From positions 1 through 27,183 of the forward strand of contig CAZRUA010000044.1 in NCBI GenBank assembly GCA_964603125.1: a stretch of DNA of 27,183 nucleotides, in the 5' to 3' direction. The notes below the pieces were generated by a model, which made no database searches, was not told the DNA's origin, and saw only the letters and a list, made by a program, of their open reading frames with translations. The position numbers were made by a program, and so were the translations under genes. How positions within the stretch are numbered: the first letter of the stretch is position 1; the number at the start of each line of letters is the position of its first letter. Positions 7,141 through 13,745 of this stretch are shown in pieces. This DNA is from CAZRUA01 sp964603125 (lineage in GTDB: Bacteria; Bacteroidota; Bacteroidia; B-17B0; Aurantibacillaceae).

Positions 7141-8637
7141 CTAAATCTGCTTCCGCATTCTTGCTACAGGAATTTCCAGTTGCTCACGGTATTTAGCAAC
7201 GGTACGACGAGCAATATTGTAACCCTTTTCTTTTAAAATTGTGCAAAGTGCATCATCAGTTAATGGCTTGCGTTTGTTTTCGTTTCCAATACAATCTTCT
7301 AAAATCTTTTTCACTTCGCGAGTACTAACCTCTTCGCCGCTATCTGTACTAAGACTTTCGCTGAAAAACCATTTTAATAAAATAGTTCCGTAAGGTGTGG
7401 CCACATATTTACTATTAGCCACACGAGAAACAGTTGATATATCTAAACCAACTTTCTCTGCAATATCTTTCAAAATCATTGGCTTTAATCGAGTATCATC
7501 GCCTGTTAAAAAATACTCTGATTGATACTGCATTATCGCATTCATGGTTACCAATAAAGTTTGATGACGTTGCATCATAGCATCTATAAACCATTGAGCC
7601 GATTCAATTTTACTCTTTACAAAAGTTGTTGCTTCCTTACTTCCCTTATCTTTATTTTTGCTATATTGAGTAAGCATTTCTAAGTAATCCTTACTTATCT
7701 TTAGTTCAGGCAAATTACGTTGATTTAAACCCAATTCAAGCTTTCCATTCTCTATGGAAATAACAAAATCAGGAACAACCTCAGCTGCACCTGTCGAATC
7801 AGAATTACCTGTGCTGCCTGGTTTTGGATTTAAATGTGTAATCTCGTTGAGAACATCTTTTAACTCTTCTTCCTCAATCTCTAACTTCTTTAAAATTTTA
7901 TCGTAATGCTTCTTCGAAAACTCATCCATGCAATTTTTTACAATGTCCATTGCAAAAAACACTTCGCGTGTTTTAGGTTCTTTGCGCTCTAATTGCAACA
8001 ATAAACACTCTTGCAAATTTCGAGCTCCTACTCCAACCGGATCAAAACTTTGTATTACTTCTAAAACTTTAACAAGCTCCTCCTTATTTGTAGAAATATT
8101 TTGCGCAAATGCTATATCATCCACTACACTATCTAATTCTCTGCGCACATACCCATCATCATCTATACAACCTATTAAGTATAATCCTATTTGATATTCT
8201 TGATCGCTTAAATCGCGCATACCTAATTGCTCCTCTAATAAATCATGGAAATTAGGTCCTACAGAAATCGGAGATTCTCGTTGTTCGTCGTCTTTACTAG
8301 TATTATTTGTTTCGTATTTGTATTCCGCAGCCTCCACATCATCCATATAATCTTCAAAAGTTGATTCATCATCAATACGCTCGTCTTTAATAGGCTCTTC
8401 ATAATCATCAACCTCTGTATCTATATCATCATCGGTATTTAAATCCTCATCAGCGTCAAATTCTTCAATTTCATCATCATTATCTTCCCCTTCTTCCAAA
8501 GCAGGATTTGCCTCTAATTCCTCCTTTATACGCTGTTCAAGCGCTGTAGTAGGCAATTGCAACAGTTTCATCAACTGTATTTGTTGTGGAGATAACTTTT
8601 GCTGTAGTTTAAGTAACTGTGTCTGTCGTAATACCAT
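7141..8637 (-). CDS. rpoN: RNA polymerase sigma-54 factor
   Basis: The 498-residue protein has all regions of sigma-54. Region I is Gln/Leu-rich (LSPQQIQLMKLLQLP, then EELEANPALEEGE), region II is very acidic (about residues 50-110), and a core-binding domain follows. The helix-turn-helix region lies near residues 390-430 (IAEKVGLDISTVSRVAN) and the RpoN box ARRTVAKYREQLEIP at about 476-490. It directs polymerase to -24/-12 promoters and needs an AAA+ activator; none is encoded in this window. Length is close to the E. coli protein (477) with a slightly longer acidic linker. The stop is one base from the stop of the convergent caspase gene. Confidence 0.95.
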   Translation of the reverse strand: MVLRQTQLLKLQQKLSPQQIQLMKLLQLPTTALEQRIKEELEANPALEEGEDNDDEIEEFDADEDLNTDDDIDTEVDDYEEPIKDERIDDESTFEDYMDDVEAAEYKYETNNTSKDDEQRESPISVGPNFHDLLEEQLGMRDLSDQEYQIGLYLIGCIDDDGYVRRELDSVVDDIAFAQNISTNKEELVKVLEVIQSFDPVGVGARNLQECLLLQLERKEPKTREVFFAMDIVKNCMDEFSKKHYDKILKKLEIEEEELKDVLNEITHLNPKPGSTGNSDSTGAAEVVPDFVISIENGKLELGLNQRNLPELKISKDYLEMLTQYSKNKDKGSKEATTFVKSKIESAQWFIDAMMQRHQTLLVTMNAIMQYQSEYFLTGDDTRLKPMILKDIAEKVGLDISTVSRVANSKYVATPYGTILLKWFFSESLSTDSGEEVSTREVKKILEDCIGNENKRKPLTDDALCTILKEKGYNIARRTVAKYREQLEIPVARMRKQI

Positions 8638-8730
8638 AATGTGGTTGTAAAGTTATAAAAATATAAGAATTGAAACCTTTGTAAACCCTTAAAGATTATC
8701 TTGATTTTTGTTTACGGGTTAATCATTTTC

Positions 8731-8738
8731 CAAATATA
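8731..8738 (-). promoter_or_regulatory. -7 promoter element for rpoN
   Basis: The minus strand reads TATATTTG, a perfect TAnnTTTG, 94 bases upstream of the rpoN start. No clear -33 TTG is present at the usual distance. Confidence 0.4.
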
Positions 8739-8780
8739 AGTCTAAATTTTAATCACTAAGATTGAATTTTGATTAATTTT

Positions 8781-8882
8781 AAGATTACTTTACAATCATT
8801 CACTAAAAATAATTGAATTGATTTTCAAATAGTTAAGTTAATTTTAGAAAAATAATTATCAAAATGATTGCATTGTAATCTT
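8781..8882. repeat. Imperfect inverted repeat in the rpoN-ssb intergenic region
   Basis: The 350-base stretch 8638-8987 holds no gene. Besides the two promoters it contains two 20-base arms, 8781-8800 and 8863-8882, which are reverse complements in 15 of 20 positions: AAGATTA and CAATCATT in the left arm match TAATCTT and AATGATTG in the right arm. The right arm overlaps the -33 element of the ssb promoter. It could be a pair of operator sites or chance in AT-rich DNA. Confidence 0.4.
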
Positions 8883-8899
8883 TTTTGTCTTTATCTTTG
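8868..8899 (+). promoter_or_regulatory. Promoter of ssb
   Basis: TTG (8868-8870), a 21-base spacer and TATCTTTG (8892-8899) match the Bacteroidota vegetative promoter well. The expected transcript would have a leader of about 80 bases before the ssb ATG. Confidence 0.7.
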
Positions 8900-8987
8900 T
8901 GCCGTTGAATTTGCAAAAGGCCTTTCAAATAAAACAAAACTTAACATTTTTTATTTAGTAGTATTAACAGATTAAATTTTTCGTAAC

Positions 8988-9332
8988 ATGTCAGCACGTA
9001 ACAAAGTAACATTAGTAGGTAGAGTAGGTAACGCACCAGAGATTAAAGTATTTGAAAGTAATAAAAAATTAGCGCGTATCGTTATCGCAATTAACGAATC
9101 GTATAAAAATCAAAAAGGCGAGCGCGTAACAGAAACAACATGGCATAACATTACACTATGGGGTCAACACGCTGAGTTATGTCAGGAACGCATTAACAAA
9201 GGCACAGAATTGATGATTGAAGGTAAATTAGTTAATCGTAATTGGAAAGATAAAGACGGTAAAACACAATATAAATACGAAGTTCAAGTAAACGATTTGA
9301 TATTGCTTGGCGGGAAACCTGCACAAGCCTAA
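8988..9332 (+). CDS. ssb: Single-stranded DNA-binding protein, short form
   Basis: The 114-residue protein is a single OB fold: NKVTLVGRVGNAPEIK at the start, the conserved TTWHNITLWGQHAE core, then KGTELMIEGKL and YEVQVNDLILLGGK. SSB coats single-stranded DNA during replication, repair and recombination. Unlike the E. coli type, it stops right after the OB fold (ending GGKPAQA) and lacks the acidic C-terminal tip that recruits partners. Short SSBs of this size are common in Bacteroidota, usually beside a longer paralogue elsewhere. It has its own promoter and a strong terminator, so it is monocistronic, though recA follows nearby. Confidence 0.93.
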   Translation: MSARNKVTLVGRVGNAPEIKVFESNKKLARIVIAINESYKNQKGERVTETTWHNITLWGQHAELCQERINKGTELMIEGKLVNRNWKDKDGKTQYKYEVQVNDLILLGGKPAQA

Positions 9333-9339
9333 TAAAGCG

Positions 9340-9377
9340 GCCCGTGGTCGTTGGTGTTTTGTACCACGGGCTGTTTT
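9340..9377 (+). terminator. Rho-independent terminator of ssb
   Basis: The perfect 9-bp stem GCCCGTGGT/ACCACGGGC (9340-9348, 9363-9371) is followed by a T-rich tract shortly after the ssb stop. Confidence 0.85.
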
Positions 9378-9443
9378 TATAACTGTTCATAATATTTACA
9401 GTTTACTAAGTAAAGCTTAAGTAAATTTATTCAAAAAAATATT

Positions 9444-10001
9444 ATGGCAAAAACAACAATAAAAGCACCAGCAAAAAAAAGTTCTTTGAAAAACAAAAGT
9501 GAAGCAAAAGAAAATAAAACTTCAAAATTTATAGCTCATAGTACTAGTTTAAAAGTAAAAGATTCAGCTCCTGCATTCTCGGGTCTAAATCAAAATAATG
9601 AAACTGTTAAGTTGAGCGATTTTAAAGGAAAGAAGATTATTTTATTTTTTTATCCAAAAGATAACACTCCAGCATGCACGGCAGAAGCTTGTAATCTTCA
9701 AGAAAATTTTAATCATTTAAAAAAAGATGGTTATGAAATAATTGGTGTTAGCGCTGATGATGTGAAAAGTCACAAAAAATTCGCCGATAAGTTTAAGTTC
9801 ACATTTAACTTACTTGCTGATACTGAAATGCAAATTATAAAAGCTTATGATGTATGGGGAACTAAACAATTTATGGGTAGAATTTATGATGGAATATTAC
9901 GCACCACTTTTGTTATTGATGAGAAACATAAAATTAAACACATTATAACAAGTGTGGATACAAAAAACCACACTGAACAAATCCGATTGCTTTCGGAATA
10001 A
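9444..10001 (+). CDS. bcp: Thioredoxin-dependent thiol peroxidase (Bcp/PrxQ-type peroxiredoxin)
   Basis: The 185-residue protein reduces hydroperoxides using thioredoxin. The core begins near residue 38 (VKDSAPAFSGLNQNNETVKL) and contains the Bcp motif NTPACTAEAC, with the peroxidatic Cys78 and a resolving Cys83 five residues later, as in E. coli Bcp. LFFYPKDNTPAC and the later GRIYDGILRTTFVID are typical family blocks. It has an unusual N-terminal extension of about 35 residues rich in Lys, Ala and Ser (MAKTTIKAPAKKSSLKNKSE) that does not look like a signal peptide. It lies 29 bases upstream of recA on the same strand, so the two are probably co-transcribed. Confidence 0.9.
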   Translation: MAKTTIKAPAKKSSLKNKSEAKENKTSKFIAHSTSLKVKDSAPAFSGLNQNNETVKLSDFKGKKIILFFYPKDNTPACTAEACNLQENFNHLKKDGYEIIGVSADDVKSHKKFADKFKFTFNLLADTEMQIIKAYDVWGTKQFMGRIYDGILRTTFVIDEKHKIKHIITSVDTKNHTEQIRLLSE

Positions 10002-10030
10002 TAATTATTAATTCAAAAAACAAAACACAC

Positions 10031-11107
10031 ATGGCAAAGAAAGAAAAAGAAGATACTTCTTCAAAATCAGCAAACAGTGAAAAATTAAAAGCATTACAAC
10101 TTACCTTAGATAAGTTAGAAAAAACTTATGGTAAAGGAACAGTAATGAAACTAGGAGATAACGCTATTGAAGCAATGGAATTTATTTCATCAGGTTCATT
10201 AGGATTAGATATAGCTTTAGGGATTGGTGGATACCCAAAAGGTCGTATCGTTGAGATATACGGACCAGAATCGTCAGGTAAAACTACTTTAGCTATTCAT
10301 GCTATTGCCGAAGTTCAAAAAGCTGGAGGAATTGCAGCAATTATTGATGCGGAACATGCTTTCGATCGTTTTTATGCTGAGAAGCTTGGTGTTGACGTAC
10401 AAAGTTTATTAATATCTCAACCAGATAATGGAGAGCAAGCTTTAGAAATTACCGAAAATTTGATTCGCTCAGGAGCAATTGATTTAATAGTGGTTGACTC
10501 GGTAGCTGCTTTAACTCCAAAAGCTGAGATTGAAGGTGAAATGGGCGAAAGTAAAATGGGTCTGCAAGCACGTTTAATGAGTCAAGCTTTGCGTAAATTA
10601 ACTGCTACCATTCACAAAACAGGATGCTGCTGTATATTCATTAACCAATTACGTGAAAAAATTGGAGTTATGTTTGGTAACCCTGAAACTACAACAGGTG
10701 GTAATGCTTTAAAATTCTACGCTTCGGTTCGTTTAGATATTAGAAGAATTGGGCAAATAAAAGAAGGAGACAATGTGAACGGTAATCGTACACGTGTTAA
10801 AGTAGTTAAAAACAAAGTTGCACCTCCATTCCGTATGTCAGAATTTGATATTTTATTTGGTGAAGGTATTAGCAAAGTTGGCGAAATAATTGATTTAGGT
10901 GTAGAACACAATATCATCAAAAAAAGTGGCTCATGGTTTAGCTTTGAAGATACCAAATTAGGTCAAGGACGTGATTCTGTTAAAAACATCTTTATGGACA
11001 ACCCTGAATTAGCATCAGAAATCGAAGGCAGAATAAGAGCTGCTTTAAGCAAAGCAACGGTTGATGTGGTTGAAGTTGAGGAAGAAGAAGAGGAAATTGA
11101 AGGGTAG
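10031..11107 (+). CDS. recA: Recombinase RecA
   Basis: The 358-residue protein carries the full RecA core. These include Walker A GPESSGKTT (residues 78-86), the IDAEHAFD block, VVDSVAALTPKAEIEGE with the L1 loop, INQLREKIGVMFGNPETTTGG (Walker B side and L2), and an acidic C-terminal tail (VEVEEEEEEIEG). It forms ATP-dependent filaments on single-stranded DNA for homologous recombination and SOS-type signalling. No LexA-like operator was recognised upstream. It follows bcp closely and ends at a strong terminator. Confidence 0.97.
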   Translation: MAKKEKEDTSSKSANSEKLKALQLTLDKLEKTYGKGTVMKLGDNAIEAMEFISSGSLGLDIALGIGGYPKGRIVEIYGPESSGKTTLAIHAIAEVQKAGGIAAIIDAEHAFDRFYAEKLGVDVQSLLISQPDNGEQALEITENLIRSGAIDLIVVDSVAALTPKAEIEGEMGESKMGLQARLMSQALRKLTATIHKTGCCCIFINQLREKIGVMFGNPETTTGGNALKFYASVRLDIRRIGQIKEGDNVNGNRTRVKVVKNKVAPPFRMSEFDILFGEGISKVGEIIDLGVEHNIIKKSGSWFSFEDTKLGQGRDSVKNIFMDNPELASEIEGRIRAALSKATVDVVEVEEEEEEIEG

Positions 11108-11129
11108 TATTTGTAATTGAATTTATTTT

Positions 11130-11162
11130 AAAGCCTCGTGGAGTATTTCACGAGGCTTTTTT
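11130..11162 (+). terminator. Rho-independent terminator of recA
   Basis: The perfect stem AAAGCCTCGTG/CACGAGGCTTT (11130-11140, 11149-11159) with an 8-base loop is followed by T residues, 22 bases past the recA stop. Confidence 0.9.
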
Positions 11163-11284
11163 AATTTATACGAAGTAAGAACTTTTAAGTATAATTACAA
11201 TAATTTAAGTGTAATATATAAAAAATTAAAATTTGAACAAGTAAGAAATAAGTTTTTTGGTTTTAATATCAAGCATAAACAAAC

Positions 11285-11292
11285 TAATTTTG
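11285..11292 (+). promoter_or_regulatory. -7 promoter element for the PKD/T9SS protein gene
   Basis: TAATTTTG is a perfect TAnnTTTG, about 50 bases before the ATG at 11343. The nearest TTG upstream (11257-11259) is 25 bases away, longer than usual. Confidence 0.45.
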
Positions 11293-11342
11293 AATCATCA
11301 AAAGAGAAAACTAAAAAATAAATAAACTTTAAAACTAAAAAC

Positions 11343-12581
11343 ATGAAAACAACAATTACAAAACTAAAATTAGCTTGCTTAGCCTTAATCGGCTTTAGTG
11401 TAAGCTCAAATGCGCAGATGTTCCCGTCTTGCTCAGTAACTATTGATAGTATATCATACGGAGCAAATGGGCAGCTTACTGTTTATTCAACTACGAACTC
11501 TGCACCAACTTGGTCAAGCCACACTTATTGCTCCATGGGTGATAACATAACTGCGTACGGAAACCCAATCACCCACACATACACAAATAACGGAACGTAC
11601 ACGTTAAACTTAACATCGTTTGCATACAACCCAAGCGATAGTACGCAAAACTGTACTTCAAATGCTACCGCTACAGTAACAATTACTAACGCAGCTGGTA
11701 ATCCTGGTGGCGGTGGCGGTTCTTGTAACCTAACTGCTAATTTAACTTACACAATGATTGACTCAGCTAATTATGTTTTCTTTGGAAGTAACTCAGGTAC
11801 TGGAACTCCAACAAGTTCATACATTACTGTTTACACTCCAACAGGATCATACATCAATTCTCCTTATGATAGTCTTTACTTAAATATGACAAGTCCAGGA
11901 ACATATTATTTAGGGTATTATCTATATGATACATTGAATGGGAATTGTTTTGATAGTACAAGTTTAACAATTACAATTAGCGGTAACCCTGGTGGTGGCG
12001 GAAATTTTTGCAGCGCTAACTTCGTATTGTTCCAAGACTCATTAAATCCTACTTTATGGTATGCTTGGAATTACGCAAGCGGAACTGGTGCATTAACTTA
12101 TGCTTGGGATTTTGGTGATGGTTCACCAGTTTCTACATTAGCTTATCCAACTCATACCTATGCAACAGCAGGAACTTATGCGATTTGCTTAACTATTACT
12201 GATGCAACAGGTTGTACTAGCACAACATGTGATAGCACTTATAAAGTAATTGCAGGTTATAATAGCGTAAGCAGTGCGTTACAAATATCAGTTCTTAGTC
12301 CGGTTGGAGTAAAAGAAATTACAAACGATTTACAAAATGCACGTCTGTATCCAAACCCTGTTAATGATAAAGCTACAATTGAATTTAGTTCTAAAACAGC
12401 TTTAAATGCAACAATTCAAATCTGCAATATTTTAGGTGAAACGGTATCTTCTAAAACTGTGAGCATTAATGAAGGAAGCAATAAACTAAACATTGACTTT
12501 TCTGAAATTCAAAATGGAACTTATTTTGTAAAAATTGCTTCGGCAAACCAAAGTTTAAAAACTTTCAAAATAGTAAAATAA
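11343..12581 (+). CDS. T9SS-exported PKD-domain protein
   Basis: This 412-residue protein has a signal peptide to about residue 25 (SVSSNAQ). Three beta-sandwich domains follow, each likely Ig/PKD-like, separated by glycine linkers (GNPGGGGG and GNPGGGGN). The third has the PKD signature YAWDFGDGSP with HTYATAGTYAICLTITD. The C-terminal region of about 75 residues (ARLYPNPVNDKATIEF ... GTYFVKIAS ... KTFKIVK) is a type A Por/T9SS sorting domain, so the protein is probably secreted or attached to the cell surface. No enzymatic domain is seen; adhesion is plausible but unproven. It is flanked by its own promoter and terminator. Confidence 0.88.
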   Translation: MKTTITKLKLACLALIGFSVSSNAQMFPSCSVTIDSISYGANGQLTVYSTTNSAPTWSSHTYCSMGDNITAYGNPITHTYTNNGTYTLNLTSFAYNPSDSTQNCTSNATATVTITNAAGNPGGGGGSCNLTANLTYTMIDSANYVFFGSNSGTGTPTSSYITVYTPTGSYINSPYDSLYLNMTSPGTYYLGYYLYDTLNGNCFDSTSLTITISGNPGGGGNFCSANFVLFQDSLNPTLWYAWNYASGTGALTYAWDFGDGSPVSTLAYPTHTYATAGTYAICLTITDATGCTSTTCDSTYKVIAGYNSVSSALQISVLSPVGVKEITNDLQNARLYPNPVNDKATIEFSSKTALNATIQICNILGETVSSKTVSINEGSNKLNIDFSEIQNGTYFVKIASANQSLKTFKIVK

Positions 12582-12588
12582 TCATACT

Positions 12589-12629
12589 AAAACTTCAACC
12601 TTGTTACTGAGGTTGAAGTTTTATTTTCT
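12589..12629 (+). terminator. Rho-independent terminator of the PKD protein gene
   Basis: The perfect 12-bp stem AAAACTTCAACC/GGTTGAAGTTTT (12589-12600, 12611-12622) is followed by a T-rich stretch, just after the stop codon. Confidence 0.85.
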
Positions 12630-12660
12630 TTGAATCAAAACTACAAAAGGCTTGGTTCAT

Positions 12661-12700
12661 AAACAAAATGCAGTAGCGGGGGTTACTGCATTTTTTGTTT
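12661..12700 (-). terminator. Long hairpin, probable terminator for the minus-strand gene
   Basis: Arms AAACAAAATGCAGTA (12661-12675) and TACTGCATTTTTTGTTT (12684-12700) pair with two extra T residues. The hairpin is A/T-flanked on both sides and could work in either direction. The plus-strand gene already has a terminator, so this one more likely serves the antitoxin-like gene ending at 12784. Confidence 0.6.
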
Positions 12701-12783
12701 GTTTAGGTTATTCGTGTTTTCAAAATTAGAAACAGAGAATTAATTGTGCAAATAAAAAATAATGTCGCTACTCTGTAACTACA

Positions 12784-13002
12784 TTACTTCTTCAACTGAA
12801 AATTTTGAAGATGACTTACCATTTCTTTTTTCGCTGTTTCAACAGAAACACTTTCCTTTTCAACTCCTTCTAAATCTTCAATTACGCCTAGATTATCTAA
12901 GATTGGCTTAATTAAATCGCCATGTTTCTTTAAATCAAAAGTTACTGATTTAATAACTCCTGATGAATTTCTATTAAATTGTATTCCTTCTACTTGAGTC
13001 AT
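12784..13002 (-). CDS. Small antitoxin-like protein of unknown function
   Basis: The 72-residue cytosolic protein starts MTQVEGIQFNRNSSGVIKSV and continues VTFDLKKHGDLIKPILDNLG. The pattern of a short strand, a turn with Asn/Gly, a second strand, then a helix ending in Asp-rich IEDLE loosely resembles Phd/YefM-like or DUF2683-type small proteins. The C-terminal third is a charged helix. No toxin gene lies next to it: the neighbours are a T9SS cargo gene and a VOC protein. A perfect -7 element lies just upstream and a hairpin lies downstream, so it is probably expressed alone. The family assignment is tentative. Confidence 0.65.
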   Translation of the reverse strand: MTQVEGIQFNRNSSGVIKSVTFDLKKHGDLIKPILDNLGVIEDLEGVEKESVSVETAKKEMVSHLQNFQLKK

Positions 13003-13023
13003 GATAAAATGTTTTTAGTTTAT

Positions 13024-13031
13024 CAAAGCTA
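13024..13031 (-). promoter_or_regulatory. -7 promoter element for the antitoxin-like gene
   Basis: The minus strand reads TAGCTTTG (perfect TAnnTTTG) 22 bases upstream of the ATG at 13002. No -33 TTG is evident. Confidence 0.45.
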
Positions 13032-13083
13032 ATCATTTTTCAATATTACCCCTCACTTTTGAAGCTAACTTAAATCATATTCT

Positions 13084-13107
13084 TAAAACTTCTTGGAGAA
13101 CGTTTTA
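13084..13107 (-). terminator. Probable terminator of the VOC-family gene
   Basis: A stem of TAAAAC plus TTCT pairing with AGAA plus GTTTTA has one bulged base and a 3-base loop, and lies 10 bases after the VOC stop at 13117. The T tract after it is short, so termination may be weak. Confidence 0.5.
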
Positions 13108-13116
13108 GCAGAAAAA

Positions 13117-13641
13117 TCACTTCGTTGTTTTGCTCCCCATTTGTTTTCCCATGTTCTCATACTCAACATCATTAGCTTCCCATAATTCAATATTATTTCC
13201 TTCTAAATCTAATATGTGTAAAAACTTACCGTATTCATAAACTTGTATACTATCAATAATCTTCACTTTATTCATTCTTAATTCTTTTGCCAAAGCGTTA
13301 AGATTTTCAACACGATAGTTAATCATAAAATCTTTTTTGGATGGTTCAAAATACTTAGTGGTTTCTTTAAATGGACTCCATTGAGTAAATCCCTTTTTAG
13401 TGCTATCTGCGCCTTGATACCATTCGAACACAGAACCGTATTGGTTAGTATTTAAACCTAAATTTAAACTATACCATTCTTTTAATTTTTTAGGATCCTT
13501 ACATTTAAAAAATATACCACCAATACCTGTTACCTTTTTAAAAGGCAATTGATCTGTTTTATTTGAGATACTCGTCTTAAATGCAAAACCTAAACAGAAA
13601 GAGGTTGCAACAAGTAAAATTAAAAGTAAATGCTTTTTCAT
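13117..13641 (-). CDS. Exported VOC/glyoxalase-fold protein
   Basis: The start at 13641 is preferred because it gives a clean N-terminus (MKKHLLLILLVATSFCLGFA) and leaves room for a promoter. An in-frame ATG at 13692 would run through a palindrome and up to the pntB terminator. The 174-residue product has an N-terminal signal or anchor, then a vicinal-oxygen-chelate module: VTGIGGIFFKCKDPKKLKEW with WYSLNLGL, and the closing GKFLHILDLEGNNIELWE whose Glu is the usual metal-ligand position. VOC proteins include glyoxalases, dioxygenases and resistance proteins and are mostly cytosolic, so export is unusual. The reaction cannot be assigned. Confidence 0.8.
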   Translation of the reverse strand: MKKHLLLILLVATSFCLGFAFKTSISNKTDQLPFKKVTGIGGIFFKCKDPKKLKEWYSLNLGLNTNQYGSVFEWYQGADSTKKGFTQWSPFKETTKYFEPSKKDFMINYRVENLNALAKELRMNKVKIIDSIQVYEYGKFLHILDLEGNNIELWEANDVEYENMGKQMGSKTTK

Positions 13642-13653
13642 TTTAAATAAATT

Positions 13654-13681
13654 TATTTTGATTACTAAGTTAATCAAAATA
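13654..13681. promoter_or_regulatory. 28-bp palindrome upstream of the VOC gene, candidate operator
   Basis: Perfect 11-bp arms TATTTTGATTA (13654-13664) and TAATCAAAATA (13671-13681) are separated by 6 bases. It lies 13 bases upstream of the chosen ATG and overlaps a near-match to the -7 box on the minus strand (TATATTTTG, one base too long). This position suits a repressor site or a 5' mRNA hairpin. Confidence 0.5.
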
Positions 13682-13691
13682 TACAATGTCA

Positions 13692-13725
13692 TAAATAAAA
13701 AAGTCCCATCTTTCGATGAGACTTT
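13692..13725 (-). terminator. Rho-independent terminator of pntAB
   Basis: On the minus strand AAAGTCTCATC and GATGGGACTTT pair through a GAAA loop with one U-G wobble, followed by six T residues. It lies 20 bases after the pntB stop. Confidence 0.8.
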
Positions 13726-13745
13726 AAAAACTAAATCATTTTTAA

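Noticed and set aside
7928..8194. Open frame antisense to rpoN
   Set aside because: It is a shadow of a strongly conserved gene, with no family resemblance or promoter of its own. Similar frames opposite pntA, sufS, sufD and the caspase gene were dismissed for the same reason.
8988..9332. Truncated or frameshifted ssb
   Set aside because: The missing acidic tail could suggest truncation, but short OB-only SSBs are common in Bacteroidota and the stop is followed directly by a proper terminator.
13642..13692. N-terminal extension of the VOC protein
   Set aside because: It would span the 28-bp palindrome and reach the pntB terminator, leaving no promoter space.
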